Shown here: positions 15,384 through 22,779 of the stretch, piece after piece
Layout: each line of letters begins with the position of its first letter
Position numbering within the stretch: position 1 is the stretch's first letter
Assembly (NCBI GenBank): GCA_030524665.1
Contig: JAUNGL010000022.1
Coordinates: 1-33,030 of the forward strand
Length of the DNA stretch: 33,030 nt
Direction of reading: 5' to 3'
Origin: Lachnospiraceae bacterium
Lineage (GTDB): Bacteria; Bacillota; Clostridia; Lachnospirales; Lachnospiraceae
Notes under the pieces: generated by a model
The model's input: only the letters and a program-made list of their open reading frames with translations
What the model was told of the DNA's origin: nothing
Database searches by the model: none
Position numbers and translations under genes: made by a program

Positions 15384-15468
15384 GATGCTCTATATTCTGT
15401 ATGTGACAAAGGTAAGACTGAATAATGATACAAATGTTTGCTGGACACGCACAAATGATTTTCTATAC

Positions 15469-15497
15469 TTGACAAATTAGAACACAGTGAGTATATT
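15469..15497 (+). promoter_or_regulatory. Promoter of the peptide importer operon
   Basis: TTGACA (15469-15474) and TATATT (15492-15497) are 17 bases apart. Transcription should start near 15504, leaving a leader of about 190 bases before the binding-protein gene. Confidence 0.8.
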
Positions 15498-15503
15498 AAT
15501 AAG

Positions 15504-15626
15504 TGAAAATGTCAGTGTCTGTGAGCCGATGTTGGAAGTACGAAGGCAAATGAAGGTAGTAATTCGCATATGCTCTTTATGGGACGGGAGAGGCAAAGAT
15601 GCCCCAAAAGAGTATATGCGTTTTTT
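15504..15626 (+). promoter_or_regulatory. Orphan attenuator-like leader of the peptide importer operon
   Basis: Between the promoter and the first gene lies a strong terminator: CGCATATGCTCTTTATGGG (15565-15583) pairs with the arm at 15601-15620, followed by six T (15621-15626). Upstream of it are small stems such as GCC...GGC within about 15525-15548. A promoter-proximal terminator in a leader implies regulated read-through by a riboswitch, protein or ribosome. I do not recognise the aptamer. Confidence 0.6.
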
Positions 15627-15693
15627 GTTTCCACAGGCTTCGTTCAGACCGCTGGCTGAGAAGTAAAGGTTCAACGAATGAGGAGGAAAAAAC

Positions 15694-17253
15694 ATGAAAA
15701 GAAGCTTGGTAAAAGCAGCGCTTCTTTGTGCGGTTACTGCATCTGTTGCGGTATGCAGCGCACTTACGGTAGGAGCAAGCGAAGGTTCTAAGGTTGTCAG
15801 AGTAGCAGCGGTTGACCCGCAGGTTGCACTTGACCCGCAGCAGTACACCTACAGTATTGTTATGAAGATTACGGACAACGTTTCCGAGTCTCTGCTTACA
15901 ACGAATGCAGATGGAAGCCTTTCACCGACACTTTTGACAAAGCTCCCGGAGGTTTCTGAGGATGGTATGACCTACAGTTTTGAACTGCTTCCGGATGTGA
16001 AGTTCCACAATGGTGAGACTCTGAAAGCATCTGACGTCAAGTATTCCTATGAGCGACTTGTAAAGCTGGCAAAGATGGCAACTCTTCTGGAGAATGTCGT
16101 AGGATATGAAGAACTGAGCAATGGCACCGCAGACGAACTGTCAGGTGTACAGGTACAGGATGATACTCATTTCACAATTCAGCTGACCAAGCCGTATGCG
16201 CCGTTTTCATCTGTACTGTCCACTGCATACTGTGCAATTTATCCGGAAGCAGCGTGTGAAGAGGCAGGGGATGCATGGGGAATGCAGACACTGTATGGTA
16301 CTGGCCCGTTCAAGATGGACAGCTATCAGACAGGTGTAGGTGTGACTCTTTCCAGATTTGATGATTATCATGACGGTGCGGTTGCACTGGATGGTGTGGA
16401 TTATAAGTTTATCGAAGATGTCAATACACAGGTACTTGAGTACCAGGCAGGCAACGTAGACTACGTGGATGTAGACCCGTCCATCTATCCGGTATACTCC
16501 AGCAATCCGACTCTGGCAGAGCAGATGCATGGCTTCCAGCCGACCGGTAACTACAGTCTCACAGTAAATGTTAAGACCTACCCGGATGCAAAAGTAAGAC
16601 AGGCGATTGCACTTTCTATCGACCGTAAGTCTATCTGCGAGAGTATTCTCCATGGAACAGCTACCGTTCCGACTTCTTATATTCCGTCAGGCATCATCGG
16701 ACATGATGACACACTTCCAGAGTTCGAGTATGATCCGGAGACAGCAAAGTCTCTGCTTGCAGAAGCAGGATATCCGGATGGAATTGATGTGAGAGTTACG
16801 GTTAATACCAAGTATCAGGGAAATGTAGCTATCGCTACTGCTTTCCAGGAGCAGGCAAAGGCAGCAGGCATCAACGTAGAAGTAGAGCAGGTAGACTCCG
16901 CAGCTTGGTCTGATATGAAGAAAAATGGCGGTGTTGACTGCAGTATTTCCAACTGGTATGTAGACTACTCCGATCCGGAGAGTATGCTGTACCCGATGAC
17001 AAAGACGGATACAAACTCCAGCTTCTGGCACAATGATGAGTTTGATCAGCTTCTTCTGGACGGTATCGCTACGACTGATGCAGATGAGCGTCAGGAGATC
17101 TACGCAAAGGCTGAGCATATCATGACGAGAGAGGACTGGGCTACGACTCCGATTTACAATGAGACGAAGTTCTATCTCCTGAATCCGAGCATTACTGGTT
17201 TTGAGATGGATGCTACCTTCCGTATGTTCTGGAAGAACGCTGATATTCAGTAA
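15694..17253 (+). CDS. Oligopeptide/dipeptide ABC importer substrate-binding protein (SBP_bac_5)
   Basis: This 519-residue Opp/Dpp-type binding protein captures peptides outside the membrane for the BCDF transporter downstream. Family marks are LDPQQYTYSI near the N-terminus, the motif VKFHNGETLKASDVKYSYER, GTGPFKMDSY, VRQAIALSIDRKSI and the C-terminal FEMDATFRMFWKN. The signal peptide ends VGA-SEG (cleavage after Ala28). The two Cys residues (12 and 21) do not fit a lipobox, so it looks secreted rather than lipid-anchored, which is unusual for Gram-positives. AGGAGG lies before the ATG. A hairpin terminator follows at 17276, probably allowing partial read-through. Substrate cannot be read from sequence; the neighbouring epimerase suggests cell-wall peptides. 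Confidence 0.93.
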   Translation: MKRSLVKAALLCAVTASVAVCSALTVGASEGSKVVRVAAVDPQVALDPQQYTYSIVMKITDNVSESLLTTNADGSLSPTLLTKLPEVSEDGMTYSFELLPDVKFHNGETLKASDVKYSYERLVKLAKMATLLENVVGYEELSNGTADELSGVQVQDDTHFTIQLTKPYAPFSSVLSTAYCAIYPEAACEEAGDAWGMQTLYGTGPFKMDSYQTGVGVTLSRFDDYHDGAVALDGVDYKFIEDVNTQVLEYQAGNVDYVDVDPSIYPVYSSNPTLAEQMHGFQPTGNYSLTVNVKTYPDAKVRQAIALSIDRKSICESILHGTATVPTSYIPSGIIGHDDTLPEFEYDPETAKSLLAEAGYPDGIDVRVTVNTKYQGNVAIATAFQEQAKAAGINVEVEQVDSAAWSDMKKNGGVDCSISNWYVDYSDPESMLYPMTKTDTNSSFWHNDEFDQLLLDGIATTDADERQEIYAKAEHIMTREDWATTPIYNETKFYLLNPSITGFEMDATFRMFWKNADIQ

Positions 17254-17275
17254 GTGAAAAAATTCCGAAATAGAA

Positions 17276-17306
17276 GGGGCTATAAGTTACTTATAGCCCC
17301 TTTTTT
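17276..17306 (+). terminator. Intercistronic terminator after the peptide-binding protein
   Basis: GGGGCTATAA (17276-17285) pairs perfectly with TTATAGCCCC (17291-17300), followed by six T. Its place inside an ABC operon suggests partial termination that yields more binding protein than permease. Confidence 0.9.
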
Positions 17307-17332
17307 CATAACAGAAAGCCAAGGAGGTAAAA

Positions 17333-18265
17333 ATGCTTCGATATACACTGAAACGTCTGGGACAGACGGTGTTTGTCCTTTTAGGTATCAGCCTGATTAC
17401 CTTTATTCTGCTTCAGGTTGTCCCCGGTGATCCGGTAGCGCTGATGCTGGAAAAGAGGGCGGACCCTGAGACTATAGAAAAGGTAAGGCATGAGCTGGGG
17501 CTGGACCTGCCGTATTATGTCCAGTATCTGAATTTTCTGAAGGGTGCGGTCCATCTTGATTTTGGTACATCCTATTTTACGAAGGAACTGGTATCAGATG
17601 CACTGATCCGCTGCTTCAAGGTTACTTTGAAGCTGGCCTGTATGTCCTTTGTTTTTGCGGCAGTCATTGGTATTCCGTGCGGTATTTTTTCAGCAGTGAA
17701 GCGCGGGAAGGGTATTGATACGGTTGTTATGGTGCTTTCGATTGTCGGTGTGTCCGCACCGTCGTTCTGGGTGGCTATCATTCTCCAGATCGTATTCGGA
17801 CTGAAGCTCGCCTGGTTCCCGATTTCCGGATTTGATAAGGCAATCGCCTACGTGCTTCCGAGTATTGCTCTCGGTACCAGGTATGCGGGAAGTATGGCGC
17901 GAATCACCCGTACGAGTATGCTGGAGGTCATGGGACAGGATTATATCCGCACCGCTAAGGCAAAAGGTGTGGCACGTATGCTGGTGATTATGAAGCATGC
18001 GTTGAAGAATGCCATGATTCCGATCGTTACGATGGTAGGTACGGATTTCGGTTATATGCTGACAGGTTCCATGCTGATTGAGAAGGTATTTTCGATCCCG
18101 GGTATCGGTAAGCTGGCAGTCGATGCCATGTCCAACCGTGATCTTCCGCTTCTGGAAGGAACGGTAATGTATATTGCATTCATATTTGTTATTGTGAACC
18201 TGATTGTTGATTTGTCCTATGCATTCCTGGATCCGCGAATCAGATATGGGAAAGGAGAAGCATGA
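17333..18265 (+). CDS. Peptide ABC importer permease, OppB/DppB type
   Basis: This 310-residue inner-membrane permease has about six helices. It opens with the family start MLRYTLKRLGQTVFVLLGIS, then VVPGDPV. The cytoplasmic EAA-like loop TRTSMLEVMGQDYIRTAKAKG is the contact for the ATPases, and it ends near the conserved LDPRIRYG. AAGGAGG stands six bases before the ATG. Its stop overlaps the next permease gene as ATGA. Confidence 0.95.
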   Translation: MLRYTLKRLGQTVFVLLGISLITFILLQVVPGDPVALMLEKRADPETIEKVRHELGLDLPYYVQYLNFLKGAVHLDFGTSYFTKELVSDALIRCFKVTLKLACMSFVFAAVIGIPCGIFSAVKRGKGIDTVVMVLSIVGVSAPSFWVAIILQIVFGLKLAWFPISGFDKAIAYVLPSIALGTRYAGSMARITRTSMLEVMGQDYIRTAKAKGVARMLVIMKHALKNAMIPIVTMVGTDFGYMLTGSMLIEKVFSIPGIGKLAVDAMSNRDLPLLEGTVMYIAFIFVIVNLIVDLSYAFLDPRIRYGKGEA

Positions 18266-19176
18266 GTAAGATATTACATTTTTTTAATAAACAGAAAGAG
18301 TTTGAACAGGAAGTTATGGATGGCGGCATGCAATATTCCAGCTTCTATGGCGACAGCTTTAAGCGTTTAAAGAAAAATAAAATGGCAATGGTCTGTGCAG
18401 TGGTTCTGATCTTGCTTGCTCTGGTTGCAATCTTTGCTCCGCTGCTGACTCCATACGATCCGACGTATCAGGATTATTCGGCAGTTCTGGCGGAACCGAG
18501 CTTCGCACATCCATTCGGAACGGATGAATTCGGCAGAGATATCCTTGCCAGAATTATTTACGGTTCCCGTGTGTCGATCAGCATTGGTATTGTGGCACAG
18601 CTGATCGCCTGTGTTGTGGGCGTACTTCTCGGTTCACTTGCCGGCTATTACGGCGGGATCATTGATACTGTGATTTCGCGTATTATGGAGATTTTCCAGG
18701 CATTCCCGGATTTGATTTTTGCTATGGCGATCATGACCTTCCTCGGGAAAGGTGTTCTGAACCTCTTCATTGCGCTGGGACTTCTGACCTGGGTCAGAAC
18801 GGCACGTATGATCCGCGGTTCTGTCATGCAGCTGAAGGAGAAGGAATATGTCGAGGCTGCGCGTGCCTGTGGTGCGAGCACCTGGTGGATTATCATGAAA
18901 GAGCTGATCCCGAACTGTCTTTCTACGATTATCGTACTTGTCACTCTGGGTATTCCGAATGCGATTATGTATGAGGCATCCTTAAGCTTCCTCGGAATCG
19001 GTATCCAGCCGCCGACACCGTCCTGGGGAAATATGATCAGTGCGGCGCAGACATTTATCAGCTACCGCCCGCTGTACAGCATTATGCCGGGTGTTGCGAT
19101 TATGATTACGGTAATAGCGTTCAATATTTTTGGTGACGGACTGAGAGATGCGCTTGATCCGAAGCTGAAAAACTAG
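18262..19176 (+). CDS. Peptide ABC importer permease, OppC/DppC type
   Basis: This 304-residue permease pairs with the upstream one to form the channel. An N-terminal cytoplasmic segment and first helix precede the conserved HPFGTDEFGRDILARIIYG region. The EAA loop KEKEYVEAARACGAS follows, and the C-terminus reads GDGLRDALDPKLKN, a classical DppC ending. It is translationally coupled to the previous gene. Confidence 0.95.
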   Translation: MSKILHFFNKQKEFEQEVMDGGMQYSSFYGDSFKRLKKNKMAMVCAVVLILLALVAIFAPLLTPYDPTYQDYSAVLAEPSFAHPFGTDEFGRDILARIIYGSRVSISIGIVAQLIACVVGVLLGSLAGYYGGIIDTVISRIMEIFQAFPDLIFAMAIMTFLGKGVLNLFIALGLLTWVRTARMIRGSVMQLKEKEYVEAARACGASTWWIIMKELIPNCLSTIIVLVTLGIPNAIMYEASLSFLGIGIQPPTPSWGNMISAAQTFISYRPLYSIMPGVAIMITVIAFNIFGDGLRDALDPKLKN

Positions 19177-19191
19177 GGGAGGCAGCGAGTT

Positions 19192-20181
19192 ATGGGAGAA
19201 AAGATATTAGACGTACAGCATTTAAAAACTTATTTTCGTACAGATGCGGGCCTTACCAAAGCGGTCAATGATGTTTCCTTTTCCGTGGAAAAGGGGAAGA
19301 CGCTCGGAATCGTAGGTGAGTCGGGATGCGGAAAGAGTATCACATCGCTGTCTATCATGGGACTGGTGGAGAAGCCGGGCGAGGTGGTCGGAGGAAAGAT
19401 TTTCATGGAGGGAGAAAATCTTCTGGACAAAACGGAAAAGGAAATGAGAACCATCCGGGGCAAGAAAATCGCGATGATCTTTCAGGAGCCGATGACATCC
19501 CTGAATCCCGTCTTTACGATCGGGCAGCAGATTATGGAAGCGCTGATGCTGCATGAGAAGATGACAAAGCAGCAGGCGAGACAGAAGGGAATCGAGATGC
19601 TGAAGCTGGTCAAGATTCCGCTGGCGGAGAAGCGTTTTGACGAATATCCGCATCAGCTTTCAGGCGGTATGCGCCAGAGAGTCATGATTGCGATGGCACT
19701 GTGCTGCAATCCGGAGCTGCTGATCTGTGATGAGCCGACGACGGCGCTGGACGTGACCATCCAGGCGCAGATCCTGACATTGATCAATGAACTGAAGGAG
19801 AAGACCGGAACCTCTGTTATGATGATTACACACGACCTGGGTGTCATTGCCGAGGTGGCAGATGATGTGATGGTAATGTATGCCGGCAAGGTTGTGGAGC
19901 ATGCGACTTGCGACCAGATTTTTGAAAAGCCGATGCATCCGTATACGCATGGTCTGATGAACTGTATTCCGAAACTGGATGACGATGATTCCAAAGAACT
20001 GAGCGTGATCGAAGGAATGGTACCGAGTTTTGACGATATGCCGAAGGGCTGTGCATTCTGTCCGCGGTGTCCGGAAGCAATGGATATCTGCAAGGAGAAG
20101 ATGCCGAAGCTTGCTGAGACAGATGGCCGTAAGGTGCGCTGCTTTAAGTATACGCAGGAATGGGAGGAGGATGCCGAATGA
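19192..20181 (+). CDS. Peptide ABC importer ATPase, OppD/DppD type
   Basis: This 329-residue ATPase has Walker A GESGCGKS (residues 42-49), Q-loop FQEPMTSLNP, signature LSGGMRQR, Walker B LLICDEPTTALD and a switch His in MITHDLG. The C-terminal oligopeptide-transporter extension contains CAFCPRCPEAMDIC, a cysteine cluster which in some Dpp importers binds an iron-sulfur cluster. GGGGAGG precedes the ATG by about nine bases. It overlaps the second ATPase gene by four bases. Confidence 0.95.
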   Translation: MGEKILDVQHLKTYFRTDAGLTKAVNDVSFSVEKGKTLGIVGESGCGKSITSLSIMGLVEKPGEVVGGKIFMEGENLLDKTEKEMRTIRGKKIAMIFQEPMTSLNPVFTIGQQIMEALMLHEKMTKQQARQKGIEMLKLVKIPLAEKRFDEYPHQLSGGMRQRVMIAMALCCNPELLICDEPTTALDVTIQAQILTLINELKEKTGTSVMMITHDLGVIAEVADDVMVMYAGKVVEHATCDQIFEKPMHPYTHGLMNCIPKLDDDDSKELSVIEGMVPSFDDMPKGCAFCPRCPEAMDICKEKMPKLAETDGRKVRCFKYTQEWEEDAE

Positions 20182-21182
20182 GTGAGAATATGAGCCAGAC
20201 GCCTTTGCTGGAGGTCAGGAATCTGAGAAAGCTGTTTCCGGCGAAGTCATCCTTTTTGTCAAAGGAAAAAACTTATATCAAAGCGGTAGACGATGTCTCC
20301 TTTACCCTGAATCCGAAGGAAACGTTAGGTGTCGTAGGAGAGTCCGGCTGCGGAAAGTCTACGATGGGACGTTCTGTATTGCGGCTGATTGAGCCTACGG
20401 ACGGAGAGATTATCTATAAGGGACAGAATTTCCGGAATGCCAACGGACAGGAGCTTCGTAAAATGCGTGCAGACATGCAGATTATTTTCCAGGATCCGTA
20501 TGCGTCCCTGAATCCACGAATGACAGTCGGTGAGATTATCGCAGAGCCGCTTAATATCCAGAAGAGATACTCCTCCAGGGAAGAGGTGCGGGCGGAGGTC
20601 CTGAAGATCATGGAGGTCGTTGGACTGAATCCGAAGTATTACAACCGTTATCCGCATGAGTTTTCCGGCGGGCAGCGTCAGAGAATCGGAATTGCGCGTG
20701 CAATCGTGCTGCATCCGTCCCTGGTAGTCTGCGACGAGCCGGTGTCCGCACTGGACGTATCGATCCAGTCTCAGGTACTGAATCTGCTGCGCAGGCTGCA
20801 GGATTCCATGGGAATGGCATACATCTTCATTTCGCACAACCTGAGCGTCATCAAGCATATTTCAGACCGTGTCATGGTCATGTATCTTGGTCATGTAGTA
20901 GAGATGGCGGACAAGAAAGAGCTGTTTGCGAACCCGAGCCATCCATATACGCAGGCGCTGCTGTCCGCAATTCCGATGCCGGAGCGCCACAGTAAGCGCA
21001 AGAAAATTATTCTGGAGGGAGATTTGCCAAGCCCGGCGAATCCGCCGTCCGGCTGTATCTTCCACACCAGATGCTTCATGGCACAGGAAATCTGCTCGAC
21101 ACAGAAGCCAGAGCTGAAGGATCTCGGGGATGGCCATTTTTGCGCGTGCCATTTCTGCGGGAAGTGTAATACGAATGCCTAG
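20178..21182 (+). CDS. Peptide ABC importer ATPase, OppF/DppF type
   Basis: This second ATPase of the heterodimer has 334 residues. Walker A is GESGCGKS (about 54-61), followed by Q-loop [11 protein letters not shown], signature [14 protein letters not shown], Walker [13 protein letters not shown] and switch His in ISHNLS. The C-terminal extension has CIFHTRC and ends with CHFCGKC. An in-frame ATG at 20160 exists, but the ATG at 20178 has AGGAGG (20165-20170) at seven bases and overlaps the OppD-type stop as ATGA, so it is the better start. Last gene of the importer operon. Confidence 0.95.
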   Translation: MSENMSQTPLLEVRNLRKLFPAKSSFLSKEKTYIKAVDDVSFTLNPKETLGVVGESGCGKSTMGRSVLRLIEPTDGEIIYKGQNFRNANGQELRKMRADMQIIFQDPYASLNPRMTVGEIIAEPLNIQKRYSSREEVRAEVLKIMEVVGLNPKYYNRYPHEFSGGQRQRIGIARAIVLHPSLVVCDEPVSALDVSIQSQVLNLLRRLQDSMGMAYIFISHNLSVIKHISDRVMVMYLGHVVEMADKKELFANPSHPYTQALLSAIPMPERHSKRKKIILEGDLPSPANPPSGCIFHTRCFMAQEICSTQKPELKDLGDGHFCACHFCGKCNTNA

Positions 21183-21232
21183 GAGGGATTCGGGGAAGCT
21201 TTAGTTGTATGCTATGCGGTGGTTTGACTTTG

Positions 21233-21268
21233 TTACTGTTTGCGGGACAGATGTCCTGTGAACAGTAA
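21233..21268 (+). repeat. Palindromic repeat, copy 3
   Basis: TTACTGTT (21233-21240) pairs with AACAGTAA (21261-21268). The inner TGCGGGAC pairs with GTCCTGTG with three G-T wobbles, leaving an AGAT loop. It is close in sequence to the copies at 7786 and 8695 and again lies just after the end of an operon. Confidence 0.8.
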
Positions 21269-21298
21269 TATTGTCTTTTCATTGGCCATACGCCGTTC

Positions 21299-21356
21299 AA
21301 AAATGAAAATACAGTCCTTAGCAAGTAAACTTGCACGGCCTGTCTTTTCATTTTTT
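21299..21356 (+). terminator. Terminator of the peptide importer operon
   Basis: AAAAATGAAAA (21299-21309) with TACAG pairs with CTGTC-TTTTCATTTTTT (to about 21356). An inner GCAAGT/ACTTGC hairpin lies at 21321-21334. The 3' arm is T-rich. It may work on both strands because the 5' arm is A-rich. Confidence 0.65.
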
Positions 21357-21378
21357 AAGCATGGCTGAACTGTAATGA

Positions 21379-21407
21379 TTGCAAAATGTCGAATTTTGTA
21401 TTATAAA
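21379..21407 (+). promoter_or_regulatory. Promoter of the epimerase-peptidase operon
   Basis: TTGCAA (21379-21384) and TATAAA (21402-21407) are separated by 17 bases. The predicted start near 21414 coincides with the left end of a large nested inverted repeat, giving a leader of about 280 bases. Confidence 0.6.
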
Positions 21408-21413
21408 TAAGCT

Positions 21414-21565
21414 GTAAATGTTTATTGTCTGCAGTGCAGGCAGTTTCACAAATGAAAACATGTTCGCCAGACACAGACAGTTCAGCATGCCTGCATAATG
21501 AACTGTCTGTACTTGCCTCACTGTTTTCATACTATAGTGACGACAGACAAATTTGCCGTTTACTA
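21414..21565 (+). repeat. Nested long palindrome forming the 5' leader
   Basis: Four arm pairs are nested around one centre: GTAAA (from 21414) with TTTAC (about 21560-21565), TTGTCTG (21425-21431) with CAGACAA (21544-21550), ATGAAAACA (21452-21460) with TGTTTTCAT (21522-21530), and ACAGACAGTTCA (21473-21484) with TGAACTGTCTGT (21499-21510). The arms are separated by non-matching bulges. As RNA this is one long rod; as DNA it could be the remains of a small palindromic mobile element. Confidence 0.7.
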
Positions 21566-21570
21566 TAGCC

Positions 21571-21660
21571 CTCCGGGGGATGCGCACGATTTTTGCATAG
21601 AGGATTCTGCGTTTATACGCAGCAAAATCGGCGCAGGAAATGTCATAAAGAGACGTTTCC
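21571..21660 (+). promoter_or_regulatory. Structured leader element shared with the trpE leader
   Basis: CTCCGGGGGATGCGCACG (21571-21588) nearly repeats 501-519. It is followed, as there, by a stem (GATTTTTGC with GCAAAATC, containing CTGCGT/ACGCAG), by CGGCGCAG, and by a second hairpin (GGAAATGTC 21636-21644 with GACGTTTCC 21652-21660). The AGGAGG ribosome site (21681-21686) lies 21 bases beyond. Unlike the trpE copy, the last hairpin has no T-run. Confidence 0.55.
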
Positions 21661-21693
21661 TATAAAAAATATACAGTTTTAGGAGGAATTGAT

Positions 21694-22779
21694 GTGAAGA
21701 TCACAGATATTAAGACGCATATCATGCGTGTACCTCTGGTGAGCCCATTTCGGATTTCACTTGGAGTCATCACTCATGCAATGAGCTGCCTCGTGGAAAT
21801 CGAGACAGATGAAGGGATCACAGGTTACGGCGAGGGTTCTCCGGGACCGCTGATCACCGGGGAGAATCTGGAAGGAACCGTAGCGAGTATCCATGTCCTG
21901 AAGGAAAAACTGATCGGCATGGATCCGAGAGATATCGAAGCGGTCTATACGGTGATGAATCGTTCCATCGCATATGCAGGTACAGCTAAGGCCGCAATTG
22001 ATATTGCATGCCATGATATTATCGGTAAGGCATGCAATCTGCCGCTGTACAGAGTACTTGGCGGACTCAGCTCCGAGATTGAGACAGATATGACGGTTGG
22101 TATTGACGAGCCGGAGGTCATGGCAGCAAAAGCGAAGGCTCATGTAGAAGCGGGCTTCAATGTGATCAAGACGAAGGTCGGCACTGATATTGCAAGTGAT
22201 CTGGCGCGTGTGAAGGCAATCCGTGAAGCAGTAGGCAGCGATGTGAAGATCAGACTGGATGCAAACCAGGGCTGGCATGCAAAGGAAGCGGTAAAGCTGC
22301 TTGACCGTCTGAATGAATATGATATTGAGCTGATAGAACAGCCTGTGCCGAGATATGATTTTGAGGGATTGAAGTATGTAACCAGCCACAGCAGTGTTCC
22401 GGTTATGGCGGATGAAAGCTGCTGGGATGCAAAGGATGCGCTGAAGCTGGTGTCTGAGCGTGCCGTAGATTTTATCAATATCAAGCTGATGAAGTGCGGC
22501 GGTCTCTACGAGGCGAAGAAGATCGTAAATATCGCAGAGGCAGCAGGTGTAGAATGTATGCTCGGCTGTATGTCAGAAGAGAGCGGTATCGCAATCAATG
22601 CGGCTGCGGCACTCGGTGCGGCACTGAAAAATATCACGAGAGCTGATCTGGATGCAAGCTTCTCTCTGACCGAGCTTCCGTATGAAGGCGGCTTCACAGT
22701 GAAGGATACCAGACATCTGATTCTTTCTGAGAACCCAGGTCTGGGATTAAGCGGCCTCAGGGAGGATATGCTTCAATGA
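21694..22779 (+). CDS. Dipeptide epimerase (enolase superfamily, L-Ala-D/L-Glu type)
   Basis: The enzyme epimerises the second residue of dipeptides, typically L-Ala-D-Glu from murein to L-Ala-L-Glu. In 361 residues it shows the muconate-cycloisomerase-like barrel: catalytic Lys159-x-Lys161 (IKTKVG), metal ligands Asp189 (RLDANQGW), Glu215 (IEQPVP) and Asp240 (MADES), and second-base Lys264 (NIKLMKCGG). The D-x-D at Asp318/Asp320 (ADLDAS) is the dipeptide epimerase mark for binding the substrate amino group. The start is GTG at 21694, seven bases after AGGAGG; an ATG one base earlier in another frame is followed at once by a stop. The stop overlaps the next gene as ATGA. Exact dipeptide specificity is uncertain. 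Confidence 0.9.
   Translation: MKITDIKTHIMRVPLVSPFRISLGVITHAMSCLVEIETDEGITGYGEGSPGPLITGENLEGTVASIHVLKEKLIGMDPRDIEAVYTVMNRSIAYAGTAKAAIDIACHDIIGKACNLPLYRVLGGLSSEIETDMTVGIDEPEVMAAKAKAHVEAGFNVIKTKVGTDIASDLARVKAIREAVGSDVKIRLDANQGWHAKEAVKLLDRLNEYDIELIEQPVPRYDFEGLKYVTSHSSVPVMADESCWDAKDALKLVSERAVDFINIKLMKCGGLYEAKKIVNIAEAAGVECMLGCMSEESGIAINAAAALGAALKNITRADLDASFSLTELPYEGGFTVKDTRHLILSENPGLGLSGLREDMLQ

Noticed and set aside
15504-15626. Known riboswitch (glycine, guanidine, lysine or c-di-GMP) in the importer leader
   Set aside because: Some short matches such as ACGGGAGAGG were seen, but the conserved cores of these classes are not present.
15694-15790. Lipoprotein signal at Cys12 or Cys21 of the peptide-binding protein
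   Set aside because: Residues before the Cys (A-L-L-C and V-A-V-C) lack the small residue needed at -1, while a good signal peptidase I site follows.
21571-21693. Intrinsic terminator in the epimerase leader
   Set aside because: The hairpin at 21636-21660 is followed by TATAAAAAAT, not a T-run.
21694-22779. Mandelate racemase, muconate cycloisomerase or galactonate dehydratase
   Set aside because: The K-x-K pair, Lys264 and the D-x-D motif near residue 319 match dipeptide epimerases; the His-Asp dyad of mandelate racemase types is absent.
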